DNA of 64,000 bases from Hymenobacter oligotrophus (GCF_003574965.1 NZ_CP032317.1:1674001-1738000), one strand, 5' to 3'. Counted from the stretch's first letter, positions 53,892 through 62,663 are shown. Numbers and translations are program-made. Notes: generated by a model from the letters alone, not told the origin.

Positions 53892-55157
53892 TCAGACTTG
53901 TGCAACACGGCTGGTGCTGGGTGCATGGCTGTATACCTCGAGTTCGGGAATGGCCACTACAAACTGCCCGCCCCACTCGCTGATGAAACCGAGGCGTTCG
54001 GCAATTTCTTCGCGTAGGTTCCAGGGCAGAATGAGTACGTAATCGGGTTGTTTTTCGCGAATCAGATCGGCTGCCAGCACCGGAATGTGGCTGCCGGGCA
54101 AATATTTATTCTGCTTGTAGGGCGAAACATCGGCCACAAACTCGATGAGCCCGGTACCCTGAATGCCGCAGTAGTTGATAAGCGTATTGCCTTTGGCGGC
54201 GGCGCCGTAGCCGGCTACGCGCTTGCCCAGGCGCTTTTGCTCCAGCAAAAACCCCAACAAATCGGTGCGCACCGTATCGATGCGGGGCTGAAAATCTTGG
54301 TAGTACTCCAGCGTGAGCATGCCCGCCTCCCGCTCGCGGGCCAGCAAGGCCCGCACCGCCTCGGTTACGGGCTTGGCGGCGTCGGTGGTGTGGCGCGCAA
54401 AAATGCGCAACGAGCCGCCGTGCGTGGGCAGCTCCTCCAAATCGAACACGGTAAGGCCCTGCGAGGCAAAAATGCGGTTTACCGTGCTCAACGACAGGTA
54501 GCTGTAGTGCTCGTGGTAAATCGTGTCGAACTGGCACTTCTCCACCAAATTCAGCAAGTGCGGAAACTCCATCGTTACCACGCCGCCGGGCTTCAGGGCC
54601 ACGTGCATGCCGCCCACAAAGTCGTTGATGTCGGGCACGTGGGCCAGCACGTTGTTGCCGATGATGAGGTCGGCCTTCTGATCGGCGCTGGCCAGCTCGC
54701 GGGCCAGCTTGGTGGTGAAGAAATCGACCAGCGTACGAATGCCTTTGCCGGCCGCAATGCGGGCGGTGTTGGCCGTAGGGTCGATGCCCAGCACCGGCAC
54801 GCCGTACTCCTGGAAGTACTGCAGCAGGTAGCCGTCGTTGGAGGCCGCTTCAATCACCAGCGAATCCTGGGTGTAGCCAAAGCGCGTCATCATCATGTCG
54901 ACGTAGCGTTTGGCGTGGTTGAGCCAGCTGCTGGAGTACGAAGAGAAATACGTGTACTCGGCCCCGAATATGTCGGCGGCCTTTTTTACCTCCCCGATTT
55001 GCACCAGAAAGCAGTTGTGGCAAACGTAGGTCTTGAGCGGGTAGTGCAGTTCGGGCTCCTCCAGTTGCTGGGCACTCAACATCGAGTTGGAGGGCGGACA
55101 ATGACCTAGGTCAGCGAAAACGTGGTGTAGTTCTGTTTCACAGTGCCGGCAGTTCAT
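53892..55157 (-). CDS. SAM-dependent sugar C-methyltransferase
   Basis: A 421-residue protein starting MNCRHCETEL with Cys3 and Cys6, and Cys46 and Cys49 in YVCHNCF, a zinc-binding N-terminal domain. SAM binding is by VIEAASNDGYLLQYF (about 101-115). HYSYLSLSTVN and THGGSLRIFA are hallmarks of the TylC3/NovU/EvaC group, and the end has GYGAAAKGNTLINY (C-terminal Methyltransf_14 type). These enzymes add a branch methyl to C3 of a 4-keto sugar nucleotide. The start ATG 55157 was chosen over 55208 because the zinc motif begins at once. Confidence 0.87.
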   Translation of the reverse strand: MNCRHCETELHHVFADLGHCPPSNSMLSAQQLEEPELHYPLKTYVCHNCFLVQIGEVKKAADIFGAEYTYFSSYSSSWLNHAKRYVDMMMTRFGYTQDSLVIEAASNDGYLLQYFQEYGVPVLGIDPTANTARIAAGKGIRTLVDFFTTKLARELASADQKADLIIGNNVLAHVPDINDFVGGMHVALKPGGVVTMEFPHLLNLVEKCQFDTIYHEHYSYLSLSTVNRIFASQGLTVFDLEELPTHGGSLRIFARHTTDAAKPVTEAVRALLAREREAGMLTLEYYQDFQPRIDTVRTDLLGFLLEQKRLGKRVAGYGAAAKGNTLINYCGIQGTGLIEFVADVSPYKQNKYLPGSHIPVLAADLIREKQPDYVLILPWNLREEIAERLGFISEWGGQFVVAIPELEVYSHAPSTSRVAQV

Positions 55158-55309
55158 AGTGCAAAGGCTTTCAGAAAGCTCAGGTGAAGAAGGCCGCTCC
55201 GCCCGCAAGCGTGGCTCCTGGCTGCTACCTTGCTAGGTGTGGGAAATGAGTTGCTGGGCAAACGGGGCAGGCTAGCCGAGCCAAGGGCTGGGCAGCACCG
55301 CCCAACGCT

Positions 55310-55876
55310 TTACTCGGCACTTACCACTGCTGGTTTGGGAGTACGGATAAGCGTGAAATCGGGATGCTGCTGGTCGCGGGCCGAAACCAGCACCGGTTCC
55401 ATCGGCCACTCGATACCAAAGGCTGGGTCGTTCCAGCGAATGCCGGCCTCGTGCTGGGGCGCGTACTTGGCCGATACCTGGTAGCTGATGTCGGTATTGT
55501 CCTGCAGGGTAAGAAACCCGTGGGCAAAACCCGCCGGCACGTACAACATGCGGTACGAGTCGGCGGTTAGCTCCACGCCCAGCCACTGCCCATAGGTGGG
55601 CGAGTCGGGACGCAAATCCACGATTACATCGTAGAGGGCGCCGCGCGTGCAACGCACCAGTTTGGCTTCGGCGTAGGGTTCGGTTTGGTAGTGCAGGCCG
55701 CGCAAGGTGCCCTTGCGGGGGTTGTGCGAAAGGTTGGCTTGCAGCGGCGGCGTGCTGATGCCGCGGGCCGCAAACTCGTCTTCGCACCAGGAGCGGGCAA
55801 AAAAGCCGCGCTCATCGGCTATCCGCTCCACATCGACGATGAAAGCGCCGGGAAGTTCCGTCTCGGTGAAGATCAT
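55310..55876 (-). CDS. dTDP-4-dehydrorhamnose 3,5-epimerase-like protein (RmlC/RfbC)
   Basis: A 188-residue cupin epimerase. The catalytic His62 lies in LRGLHYQ and the acid Tyr132 in ISYQVS. DERGFFARSW and VPAGFAHGFLTL are other RmlC motifs. It inverts stereocentres at C3 and/or C5 of 4-keto-6-deoxy sugar nucleotides. No rmlA, rmlB or rmlD occurs in the window, so it likely works on the CDP-type sugar of this operon, not on dTDP-rhamnose. The start ATG 55876 follows 26 extra codons of unrelated sequence. Confidence 0.85.
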   Translation of the reverse strand: MIFTETELPGAFIVDVERIADERGFFARSWCEDEFAARGISTPPLQANLSHNPRKGTLRGLHYQTEPYAEAKLVRCTRGALYDVIVDLRPDSPTYGQWLGVELTADSYRMLYVPAGFAHGFLTLQDNTDISYQVSAKYAPQHEAGIRWNDPAFGIEWPMEPVLVSARDQQHPDFTLIRTPKPAVVSAE

Positions 55877-56011
55877 ACAGGTGGGGTTGTTGCAACAGGC
55901 AGGGCAGCGAGCCAACTCGGCACCGGCCCCTAGGGCTGGCGCACGGCGGGGCACCTAGGGCCCGCCGGGTGTGCTTGCCGCAGCAGCTGGCTGCCGACAA
56001 CAAATAGGGCG

Positions 56012-56899
56012 TTAGTCGATGGGCAAAATGGTGGGCAGGGCAATCCGCTCGCCGATGGGCGCCTGCACCGGCCCCGACAGAATTTCTTCCATCACCGGGT
56101 CGGCGGCGGGGGCGGGCTTGTCGCTCCAGACCTTCCAGGCGGCTTCGCCGCGTTGCCACATATCCTCGAGTAGGTTCTTGTCGCGGAGTGTGTCCATGGG
56201 CTGCCAAAAACCTTGGTGGCGGAAAGCCGCCAGCTTGCCTTCGGCTGCCAGGCGCTCGAGCGGGCCTTTTTCCCACACGGTGCTATCGGCCTCGATGTAG
56301 TCGAACACGGCGGGCTCCAGCACAAAAAAGCCGCCGTTGATCCAGGGCGTTTCGGCGCCTTCGGGCTTCTCCGTAAACGCCTCGATGCGGCCCGAATCTT
56401 CGCCTAGGTTAAACACCCCAAAACGGCCTGGCTGGCGCACCGCTGTAAGGGTAGCCATGGCTCCCTGCTCGCGGTGGAAGCGCACGGCCTCGCGAATATC
56501 AATGTTGCCCACGCCATCGCCGTAGGTCATGCAAAACGTTTCGTTGCCTACGTACTCGCGCACCCGGCGCAGGCGGCCACCCGTCATGGTTTCGAGGCCG
56601 GTATCAACCAAGGTCACCGTCCAGGGCTCGGCGTTGTGGCGGTGCACCTGCATTTCGTTGCGGTCGACGCGAAACGTGATGTCGGCGTTGTGCAAGAAGT
56701 AATCGGCAAAATATTGCTTGATCATGTGCCCTTTGTAGCCGCAGCACACCACAAAATCGGTGATGCCGTGGTGGGCGTAGATTTTGAGGATGTGCCACAA
56801 GATGGGCCGGCCGCCTACCTCGACCATCGGTTTGGGACGTACGCCGCTTTCCTCGCTAATGCGGGTGCCGTAGCCCCCCGCCAGGATAACTGCTTTCAT
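56012..56899 (-). CDS. rfbF: Glucose-1-phosphate cytidylyltransferase
   Basis: A 295-residue nucleotidyltransferase that forms CDP-glucose from CTP and glucose-1-phosphate. The signature is [18 protein letters not shown], followed by [32 protein letters not shown] and [10 protein letters not shown]. RfbF is usually about 257 residues; this one has a C-terminal tail of about 35 residues (from about [10 protein letters not shown]) of unknown role. The normal partner, CDP-glucose 4,6-dehydratase (RfbG), is not encoded in this window. It is the first gene of the right-hand - strand sugar unit after an AT-rich spacer (56990-57080). Confidence 0.92.
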   Translation of the reverse strand: MKAVILAGGYGTRISEESGVRPKPMVEVGGRPILWHILKIYAHHGITDFVVCCGYKGHMIKQYFADYFLHNADITFRVDRNEMQVHRHNAEPWTVTLVDTGLETMTGGRLRRVREYVGNETFCMTYGDGVGNIDIREAVRFHREQGAMATLTAVRQPGRFGVFNLGEDSGRIEAFTEKPEGAETPWINGGFFVLEPAVFDYIEADSTVWEKGPLERLAAEGKLAAFRHQGFWQPMDTLRDKNLLEDMWQRGEAAWKVWSDKPAPAADPVMEEILSGPVQAPIGERIALPTILPID

Positions 56900-57107
56900 G
56901 TATTGGGTGAAATTTGGTGGAGAGTAGCTGTTGAACGGGTGTATTCGCCGGCGCCTCGGCTGGACGCAAGCAGGATACTTGATTCGATATGACTAAAGAT
57001 ATTTTTAATTATAACTTACGAATTACAAATTCCACAGTTAATTTTAATAAGTATAATACATCTTAAAATATTATAAAATTTGCGTTGGCGGTTACGCAGC
57101 GACTGGC

Positions 57108-57884
57108 TCACCAAGGAGCCGGCTCGGCAGGCCGCCCCACTAGGTGTTGCACCGCCCGCTTCGACATCAGCCACACAAACCGCGAGTTGGTAACGAGGTA
57201 GCGGCGCCACAGGCGGCGGGGTTCTAGGTACAGGCGGTAGGCCCACTCCAGCCAGAGCTTACGGGCCCACTCGGGTAACCGACGCTCCAGGCCGGCGTAG
57301 GTCAGAAAAGCCTGCCCCACCCCAAGCATACAAGCCGTTACGCGCCCCTGGTGTTGGGCCATCCACTGCTCCTGGCGCGGGCAACCTAGGGCCACAAACA
57401 CAAGGTCGGGGTTGGCGGCGTTGATGCGGGCCACGTCGGCTTCGTCTTCGGCCGGGGTAAGCGGCCGGAAGGGCGGCGCGTGCATGCCGGCCACGCGCAG
57501 CGTGGGCAACTCGCGCCGGATGCGTTCGTCGATGGCTTGCAGCACGTTTTCGGTGGTGCCGTAGAAGTACACCGACTGGTTGCGCCGGGCGGCCTCGGCC
57601 AGCAGCAAGGGCAAGGCATCCATGCCGGCTACGCGCGGCTGGCGGGGGCCACCAAACCAACGCACGGCGGCAGCCACGGGGCTGCCGTCGGGGGCTACCA
57701 CGGCGGCCCGGTTTACCACGGCGCCAAAAGATGGCTGGCGGTAGGCCTCCACCACCATGTGCACGTTGGCAAAGCACACGTACGACGAGGTACGGGCTGC
57801 ACCTAATTTCAGAATGGTGTCGACCATGGCCGTGGGCGTACCGGTCGAAATCCAGGTGTTCAGGACGGGGTAACGAGGTAGCAC
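57108..57884 (-). CDS. WecG/TagA/CpsF-family glycosyltransferase
   Basis: A 258-residue GT26 enzyme. Diagnostic segments are FANVHMVVEAYRQ, VVAPDGSPV, the late VFVALGCPRQEQWM and the RLPEWARKLWLEW end. Such enzymes add the second sugar to the lipid-linked first residue in polysaccharide synthesis. A GTG at 57884 is the chosen start because it precedes the conserved N-terminal strand; ATG 57828 would cut it off. It follows the initiating transferase gene on the same strand (81-base gap), fitting the reaction order. Confidence 0.88.
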   Translation of the reverse strand: MLPRYPVLNTWISTGTPTAMVDTILKLGAARTSSYVCFANVHMVVEAYRQPSFGAVVNRAAVVAPDGSPVAAAVRWFGGPRQPRVAGMDALPLLLAEAARRNQSVYFYGTTENVLQAIDERIRRELPTLRVAGMHAPPFRPLTPAEDEADVARINAANPDLVFVALGCPRQEQWMAQHQGRVTACMLGVGQAFLTYAGLERRLPEWARKLWLEWAYRLYLEPRRLWRRYLVTNSRFVWLMSKRAVQHLVGRPAEPAPW

Positions 57885-57965
57885 AGAAGCGGTGGATGAA
57901 GTAGGAGTCGGGAGAAGTTGGCTGGGTAGCCGTGCGGGCTTGGGGGCTGCCGAACGGGGCTGGGG

Positions 57966-59363
57966 CTAGTAGGCGTTCTTCTCGCCGCGCACCATGTTCC
58001 AAACCGTTTGGCCGATGATCTTCATATCGAGCCCAAACGACCAGTTCTCCACGTACTTCAGGTCGTACTCCACGCGTTTTTCCATGGTGCCTTCCTCGCG
58101 GGTTTCGCCGCGGTAGCCGTTCACTTGGGCGTAGCCCGTGATGCCGGGCGTTACGGCGTGGCGCATCTGGTATTGGGTGATGTGCTTGGAGTACTCCTCG
58201 AGCTGCGACACCATGTTGGGGCGCGGGCCCACCACCGACATGTGGCCCAGCAGCACGTTGAAGAACTGCGGCAGCTCGTCGAGGTTGTACTTGCGCAGGT
58301 AGGCGCCCACGCGGGTTACGCGCGGATCGTTTTTGGTAGCCTGCAGCTCGGTGCGGCCGTGGGAGGCGCTCATGGTGCGCAGCTTAAAGCACGGGAAAAG
58401 CTGGTTGTGCTTGCCTGGGCGCATCTGCTTAAAGAATATCGGCCCGCGCGAATCGAGCTTGATCAGCAACGCCAGAATGGGCATGATGATCGGGAACACC
58501 AGCAGGATTACCGCCAGCGAAAAAGCCACGTCGAAGATGCGCTTGAGCATCTGGTTCGTGCGAATGCCCAGCGGCTCGTGCCGAATGGTAAGAATGGGCA
58601 TGTGGTCGTAGAAGTACACGTTCACGTCCTTGCGCACGGTACCGCGGAAATCGGGCACGATGCGGAACGAGAGGAAATGCTGATCGGCAAACTGCGAGAG
58701 TTCCTCGATGAGGTCGCGCCGATCGAGCGGCATGGCAAAGTAGATTTCGTCGATGCGGTTTTGCTGGCAAAAGGTTTTCAGATCGGATACTCCGCCGCGC
58801 ACTAAGTTGCGCAGGCCGCCGGGCACGGGCTCGTCGGCAAAAAAGCCGGCAAACTCGTTGGCGATGGGGTCGTGCGAGGCCAGGAAACGGTACAGGCTTT
58901 GGCCGCTTTCGCCGGCGCCTACAATTACGTAGCGGCTAACCGGGCGCGCTACGTGGCGCAGGTACTGGCGGTAGCCAAACGTGAGCACGAAGCGCCCCGA
59001 CACCACTGCTACCAGCGACAGGCTGTAAGCCGCAAACAAAAAGCGGGCGGGCACCCAGTATTGTTGCATCAGTACTGCGCCCGTGAGCAGCAGTACCGCG
59101 TGCAGCAAAAAGGTGCGCACCACGTACATCAGCTTCTCGGGGTACGTGATGAGCCTGTCGACGCGGTAGATGTTGGCGTACTGGCCGGAGAGTATCCACC
59201 AAAGGAGGGCGAATACAACTAAAAGTGCCGGGTAAATGCCTTCAAAATTCCAAGTACCCGACGTGATGTAGCCAGCGCAGCGAAAGGCGCCGAAAATCAG
59301 CAACACGTCGGTGATGGGCAGGATTACACGAGAGGCATCGGTGTAGTGGCGGTACCGTTCCAT
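57966..59363 (-). CDS. Initiating undecaprenyl-phosphate phosphoglycosyl transferase (WcaJ/WbaP type)
   Basis: A 465-residue polyprenyl-phosphate hexose-1-phosphate transferase. The first about 120 residues have four hydrophobic segments, followed by a soluble nucleotide-binding-like domain with IVGAGESGQSLYRF. The catalytic C-terminal bacterial sugar transferase domain begins near residue 270 with KRIFDVAFSLAVILLV and has RGPIFFKQMRPG and GITGYAQVNGYRGE. It starts the lipid-linked unit, most often with glucose or galactose phosphate. ATG 59363 (MERYRHYT) is preferred over 59438. It is transcribed away from an AT-rich region. Confidence 0.92.
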   Translation of the reverse strand: MERYRHYTDASRVILPITDVLLIFGAFRCAGYITSGTWNFEGIYPALLVVFALLWWILSGQYANIYRVDRLITYPEKLMYVVRTFLLHAVLLLTGAVLMQQYWVPARFLFAAYSLSLVAVVSGRFVLTFGYRQYLRHVARPVSRYVIVGAGESGQSLYRFLASHDPIANEFAGFFADEPVPGGLRNLVRGGVSDLKTFCQQNRIDEIYFAMPLDRRDLIEELSQFADQHFLSFRIVPDFRGTVRKDVNVYFYDHMPILTIRHEPLGIRTNQMLKRIFDVAFSLAVILLVFPIIMPILALLIKLDSRGPIFFKQMRPGKHNQLFPCFKLRTMSASHGRTELQATKNDPRVTRVGAYLRKYNLDELPQFFNVLLGHMSVVGPRPNMVSQLEEYSKHITQYQMRHAVTPGITGYAQVNGYRGETREEGTMEKRVEYDLKYVENWSFGLDMKIIGQTVWNMVRGEKNAY

Positions 59364-59459
59364 AGTTACGGGTGCAGGTGGTTGCGACGTAAAGACTTGG
59401 AGCTGCCGGAGTCCGTTACAAGGGCTCAGTACGGGCAAGGTAAGAAAAGGATATTACTT

Positions 59460-59483
59460 AATAAGTATTAATTATTACTTATT
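59460..59483. promoter_or_regulatory. AT-rich inverted repeat upstream of the initiating transferase gene
   Basis: AATAAGTA and TACTTATT flank an eight-base AT spacer about 100 bases upstream of the - strand start. It could be an operator. Its composition makes chance likely enough to keep confidence low. Confidence 0.3.
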
Positions 59484-59922
59484 TAATATTAAATCTAATC
59501 AAACTAGTTTAAGTACCATGGCTAAGCCTATGCCTCAGGCTTCGATTTTCCTGCGGCAGGCCCTAAACGCCGCATACAGCCGAGCTTTGCTTTGTGCTTA
59601 AGCTACTGATGCTCACCTGCTTCGTCGGCGAAGCTCCTCTGTAGTTCCGGCTACACCCGCGTAGGGAGGGTTTTGGGATGCGACATCCAAAATCTTCACA
59701 AAAAAATTTTAGATAAACCACATTTTCACCTTGCAGCCAGCGGCAGGCGGGGGCGGCAAAAGCGCTGCGGTAAGCAAGCCAGGCTGCGAGGTACTGTTGA
59801 GTTGGGTGCGTTCTTTTGGTCGGGTACCTTTGCGCTGCCTAGGTGCCACGGGCCGTGTGGGGTGCCGGAGCAGTGCGGGGCCTTCTCTCCCATCCGCTCC
59901 TGCTGGATTATGACGACGGCGC

Positions 59923-59930
59923 TATTTTTG
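59923..59930 (+). promoter_or_regulatory. -7-like element overlapping the GNAT start
   Basis: TATTTTTG is a perfect TAnnTTTG, four bases before ATG 59934. If real, the GNAT mRNA would be leaderless and translation would begin at 59934, not at ATG 59910. There is no clear -33 partner. Confidence 0.3.
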
Positions 59931-59933
59931 GCT

Positions 59934-60458
59934 ATGAACCCTGCTTACACGGTGGCCCCGGCCACCGCCGCCGACGTGCCCGCGCTTGTTCAGCTCATTA
60001 ACGCTGCATACCGCAGCGAACCAGACCGCGCCGGCTGGACGGGCGAAGGGCACCTGCTCAGCGGCCCACGCACCGACGCCGCGGCACTGCTGGAGCTTTT
60101 ACAGACGCCCGGCGCCACTATTCTTACCTACCGCAACGCCGTGGCCCAACTGCTGGGCTGCGTGTTTGTGCAGCCCCAGCAAGACACCCTTTACCTGGGC
60201 CTGCTGGCGGTGCAGCCCACGGCCCAAACGCACGGCATCGGCAAGCAGCTGTTGCAGGCAGCCGAGGCCTACGCCCGCCAACACGCCTGCCGCAGCATCA
60301 CGATTACGGTGCTTTCGGCGCGGCCCGAGTTGGTAGCGTGGTACGAGCGGCACGGCTTTCGGGGCACCGGCAACGCGCACCCGTTTACGGATGACACGCG
60401 CTTTGGCGTACCCTCCCAGACCCTTACGTTGCTCGAAATGCAAAAGCCGTTGCCTTAG
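59934..60458 (+). CDS. GNAT-family N-acetyltransferase
   Basis: A 174-residue acetyltransferase from ATG 59934 (MNPAYTVAPA), or 182 from ATG 59910. The acetyl-CoA loop is seen in PTAQTHGIGKQLLQAAEAYA. ISVLSARPEL-like strand text is ITVLSARPELVAWYERHGFRG, where the tyrosine and the Arg-His-Gly-Phe turn are typical of the fold's end. The substrate is unknown. It appears monocistronic, between the exopolysaccharide locus and a convergent membrane-protein gene, with a CCTAGG hairpin after it. Confidence 0.8.
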   Translation: MNPAYTVAPATAADVPALVQLINAAYRSEPDRAGWTGEGHLLSGPRTDAAALLELLQTPGATILTYRNAVAQLLGCVFVQPQQDTLYLGLLAVQPTAQTHGIGKQLLQAAEAYARQHACRSITITVLSARPELVAWYERHGFRGTGNAHPFTDDTRFGVPSQTLTLLEMQKPLP

Positions 60459-60566
60459 CCCGTTAGCTGCTCGTTAAAAGCTGGCCCTGCGGCACCTAGG
60501 GCGCGCTGGCTTTGGCACGCACCTGGGGCAATTGGCTGGTTGGCGGGCCGGCCTTGGCCGCTGGTG

Positions 60567-60593
60567 GCCGCGGCACCGCCTAGGTGCCGCGGC
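60567..60593. repeat. CCTAGG-type hairpin between convergent genes
   Basis: GCCGCGGCACC (60567-60577) and GGTGCCGCGGC (60583-60593) form a perfect 11-bp stem whose loop contains the CCTA of a CCTAGG word. It lies about 110 bases past the GNAT stop and 50 bases past the stop of the - strand membrane-protein gene. Confidence 0.55.
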
Positions 60594-60642
60594 GCGGCTG
60601 GCGTGCGGGCAGCTGTTGCCTGCCGGGCAAGCGCCCTATGTG

Positions 60643-61884
60643 CTATTTAAAGCTGAACAGAAACGGAAAAATGAACGTGACGATAACCGTCCAGATAAAG
60701 TAAATGGGCAGGTACACGGCAATGGCGCGCCCCACCCCGCCGAGGCTGCTCTTGCGCGACGCCGCCCCGAACAGCTGAGCCGTTACAAGCAGCAGGTGCA
60801 CCAAAATGAGCACGTTGCCGCCCAGCACTGCGGCCCGGTTCGGGGTGATGCCCCAAGTTGAAATCCGGAACAGAATGGCCGACAGCGCCACGCCGTTGAC
60901 GAGTACTGTAACGGCCGAAAGCAGGGCCAGCACCCAAATTTCGGGGCGCGTTTTGGTGGCGTGGGCGCCTTCCGAAACCGAGAAAAAGATAATGGCCAGC
61001 ACACCGATCAGCAGCGCGTTGAAAATCAGCAGAAACTCCCGGTCGTTGTAGGGGTCTTTGCCCGAGTACAGCATTGCGCCCAGGTACACCACCAGCATTA
61101 CCAACACCAGCGGGCTGAAGATGCGGGCAATAACCGGCGACACCCGGCCCACCAGCTGCGGGTTGGTTTGCGTGAGGTAGGTGCCCACAATGGGCGCGGC
61201 CGCCAGCCCGAATACCACCACGTACTGCACGTAAAACTCCTCGATTTGCAGCCCGATCAGGGAAAACAAGCCGATGGTGATGCCCGTCATGATGGCGCCG
61301 GCAATCAGGATAAGCGTGGTGATAACCACCAAGTCGCCGTTGTATTTCAGAAAACCCAAGCGCTTATCGGGGTTATTGGCAGCGCCGCCCACGTAGGCAA
61401 ACCCCAGCAACGACCACAAAAACAGCAGCAAGTGCACGCACGAGAGCAGCAGTGTGTCGCTGGTGGGCACATTGGGCAGCCAGTTAATGAACAGCACGGC
61501 CAATAGGCTGGCCCCTACCAGAAACGCCGCGGGGCCAACGGCCAGCTTGTTGCGCCAGGCGAAATAGGCCGAGAGCAGCGGAAACACCACGAAGCCGATG
61601 TTGCGCAGGTAAAAGAACTCCTCGCGGAGGTGAAAAATGGCCGGCAACTTGGCAATCAGCCCCGCCAGCAACGACGCAACGACGACAAACCCTAGGTGCG
61701 TGCCGCCTCCGGCAACCGCCGGGGCAGTATATGTAAGGCGGGCGTGCCAATAGGCCAGCAGCACGTTGTCGGGTTGCGCGGGGTACGCAGCCTGAAAGGC
61801 CCGCCGGAAAGCCGGTTTGTCTTCGCGGTACAACCGTTCCAGCAGCTGCGGATTGTTAAGGTTGGCGAGGATGAGGTTTTCCAT
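60643..61884 (-). CDS. Polytopic membrane protein, DUF4153-like
   Basis: A 413-residue protein with about ten to eleven hydrophobic segments after a soluble start (MENLILANLNNPQLLERLY). FFYLRNIGFVVFPLLSAYFAW and KDPYNDREFLLIFNALLIG resemble the DUF4153 family of bacterial inner-membrane proteins, for which no function is established. The family assignment is from general pattern memory, not from a search. The gene is convergent with the GNAT gene and 164 bases from the next gene on the same strand. Confidence 0.65.
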   Translation of the reverse strand: MENLILANLNNPQLLERLYREDKPAFRRAFQAAYPAQPDNVLLAYWHARLTYTAPAVAGGGTHLGFVVVASLLAGLIAKLPAIFHLREEFFYLRNIGFVVFPLLSAYFAWRNKLAVGPAAFLVGASLLAVLFINWLPNVPTSDTLLLSCVHLLLFLWSLLGFAYVGGAANNPDKRLGFLKYNGDLVVITTLILIAGAIMTGITIGLFSLIGLQIEEFYVQYVVVFGLAAAPIVGTYLTQTNPQLVGRVSPVIARIFSPLVLVMLVVYLGAMLYSGKDPYNDREFLLIFNALLIGVLAIIFFSVSEGAHATKTRPEIWVLALLSAVTVLVNGVALSAILFRISTWGITPNRAAVLGGNVLILVHLLLVTAQLFGAASRKSSLGGVGRAIAVYLPIYFIWTVIVTFIFPFLFSFK

Positions 61885-62048
61885 GCGGGCGATGAATTGG
61901 CGCGTTACACTAAAGTACTTTGTGTTTCAAAGCTAATAATCTTGCCGTAACCTGCATTGCTCCTGCGCGAAAAAGTTTGCACTACCACCTAGGGCCGCGC
62001 CAAGTAATTCAGTCAATTCCTCTGCGAAGGGCAAGCAGCCCACCTTGG

Positions 62049-62663
62049 CTATACCCGTATGGGCGGCAACGACCAACCTTTTTTGGCAGCCAGCAGCCGA
62101 AAAACGGTAATCACGCCCACCGACACGAGGAAATTAATCGTCGGATCGAAGCCCAAAAACAGCAGCAGCACGTACAGCACCGCTCCGGTTAGGCAAGGCG
62201 TAGCGTACAGCTGCCGCTCAAACACCAGCGGCACCTCGTTGGCTAGCGTATCGCGGATGACGCCGCCAAACAGCGCCGACACAATGCCGAGCAGCACTGC
62301 CGCCCACGCGTTTACGCCCGCGCTCAGGGCCTTTTGCAGCCCCAGAATGGTAAATATGCCAATGCCCAAAGTATCGAACACCAGCAGCGGGCGCTGCAAC
62401 ACGCCCAACCACCAGCGCCGGCAAACCACGGCAATTAGTACGCTCGCGGTTATTACCACCAGGTAGTTGGCGTCGGTAATCCAAGCCACCGGATGGGTTC
62501 GAATGATGACATCGCGCAGGGTGCCGCCGCCCACTGCCGTCACAAACGCGAAGATGAACAGCGTGAGCACGTCGTGGTCTTTCTTCTTGTGCAAGGCGGC
62601 CAGGGTGCCCGATATGGCAAACACGCCGGTCCCGATTAAATCCGTCAGGTAGATTACACTCAT
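62049..62663 (-). CDS. TRIC-type (UPF0126) membrane channel protein
   Basis: A 204-residue protein from ATG 62663 with seven predicted hydrophobic helices. It is an internal repeat of two similar halves: the Gly-rich motifs VGGGTLRDVI and FGGVIRDTL mark each half. This is the UPF0126 family, whose members are trimeric intracellular cation channels, prokaryotic relatives of animal TRIC proteins that pass K+ or Na+. The in-frame TTG at 62678 gives only five extra residues and was rejected. Confidence 0.88.
   Translation of the reverse strand: MSVIYLTDLIGTGVFAISGTLAALHKKKDHDVLTLFIFAFVTAVGGGTLRDVIIRTHPVAWITDANYLVVITASVLIAVVCRRWWLGVLQRPLLVFDTLGIGIFTILGLQKALSAGVNAWAAVLLGIVSALFGGVIRDTLANEVPLVFERQLYATPCLTGAVLYVLLLFLGFDPTINFLVSVGVITVFRLLAAKKGWSLPPIRV

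Larger units (their letters stand above)
59364..59933. other. Long intergenic region at the right edge of the EPS locus
   Basis: These 570 bases separate the initiating transferase gene from the GNAT gene. The first 120 bases are AT-rich and presumably hold the - strand promoter. The rest is GC-rich with weak hairpins, for example GGATG/CATCC near 59675-59692. No coding frame with similarity was recognised. Confidence 0.6.

Noticed and set aside
59673-59909. N-terminal extension of the GNAT protein
   Set aside because: The added 79 residues are low complexity with Cys and Gly and have no similarity; the fold starts after ATG 59934.
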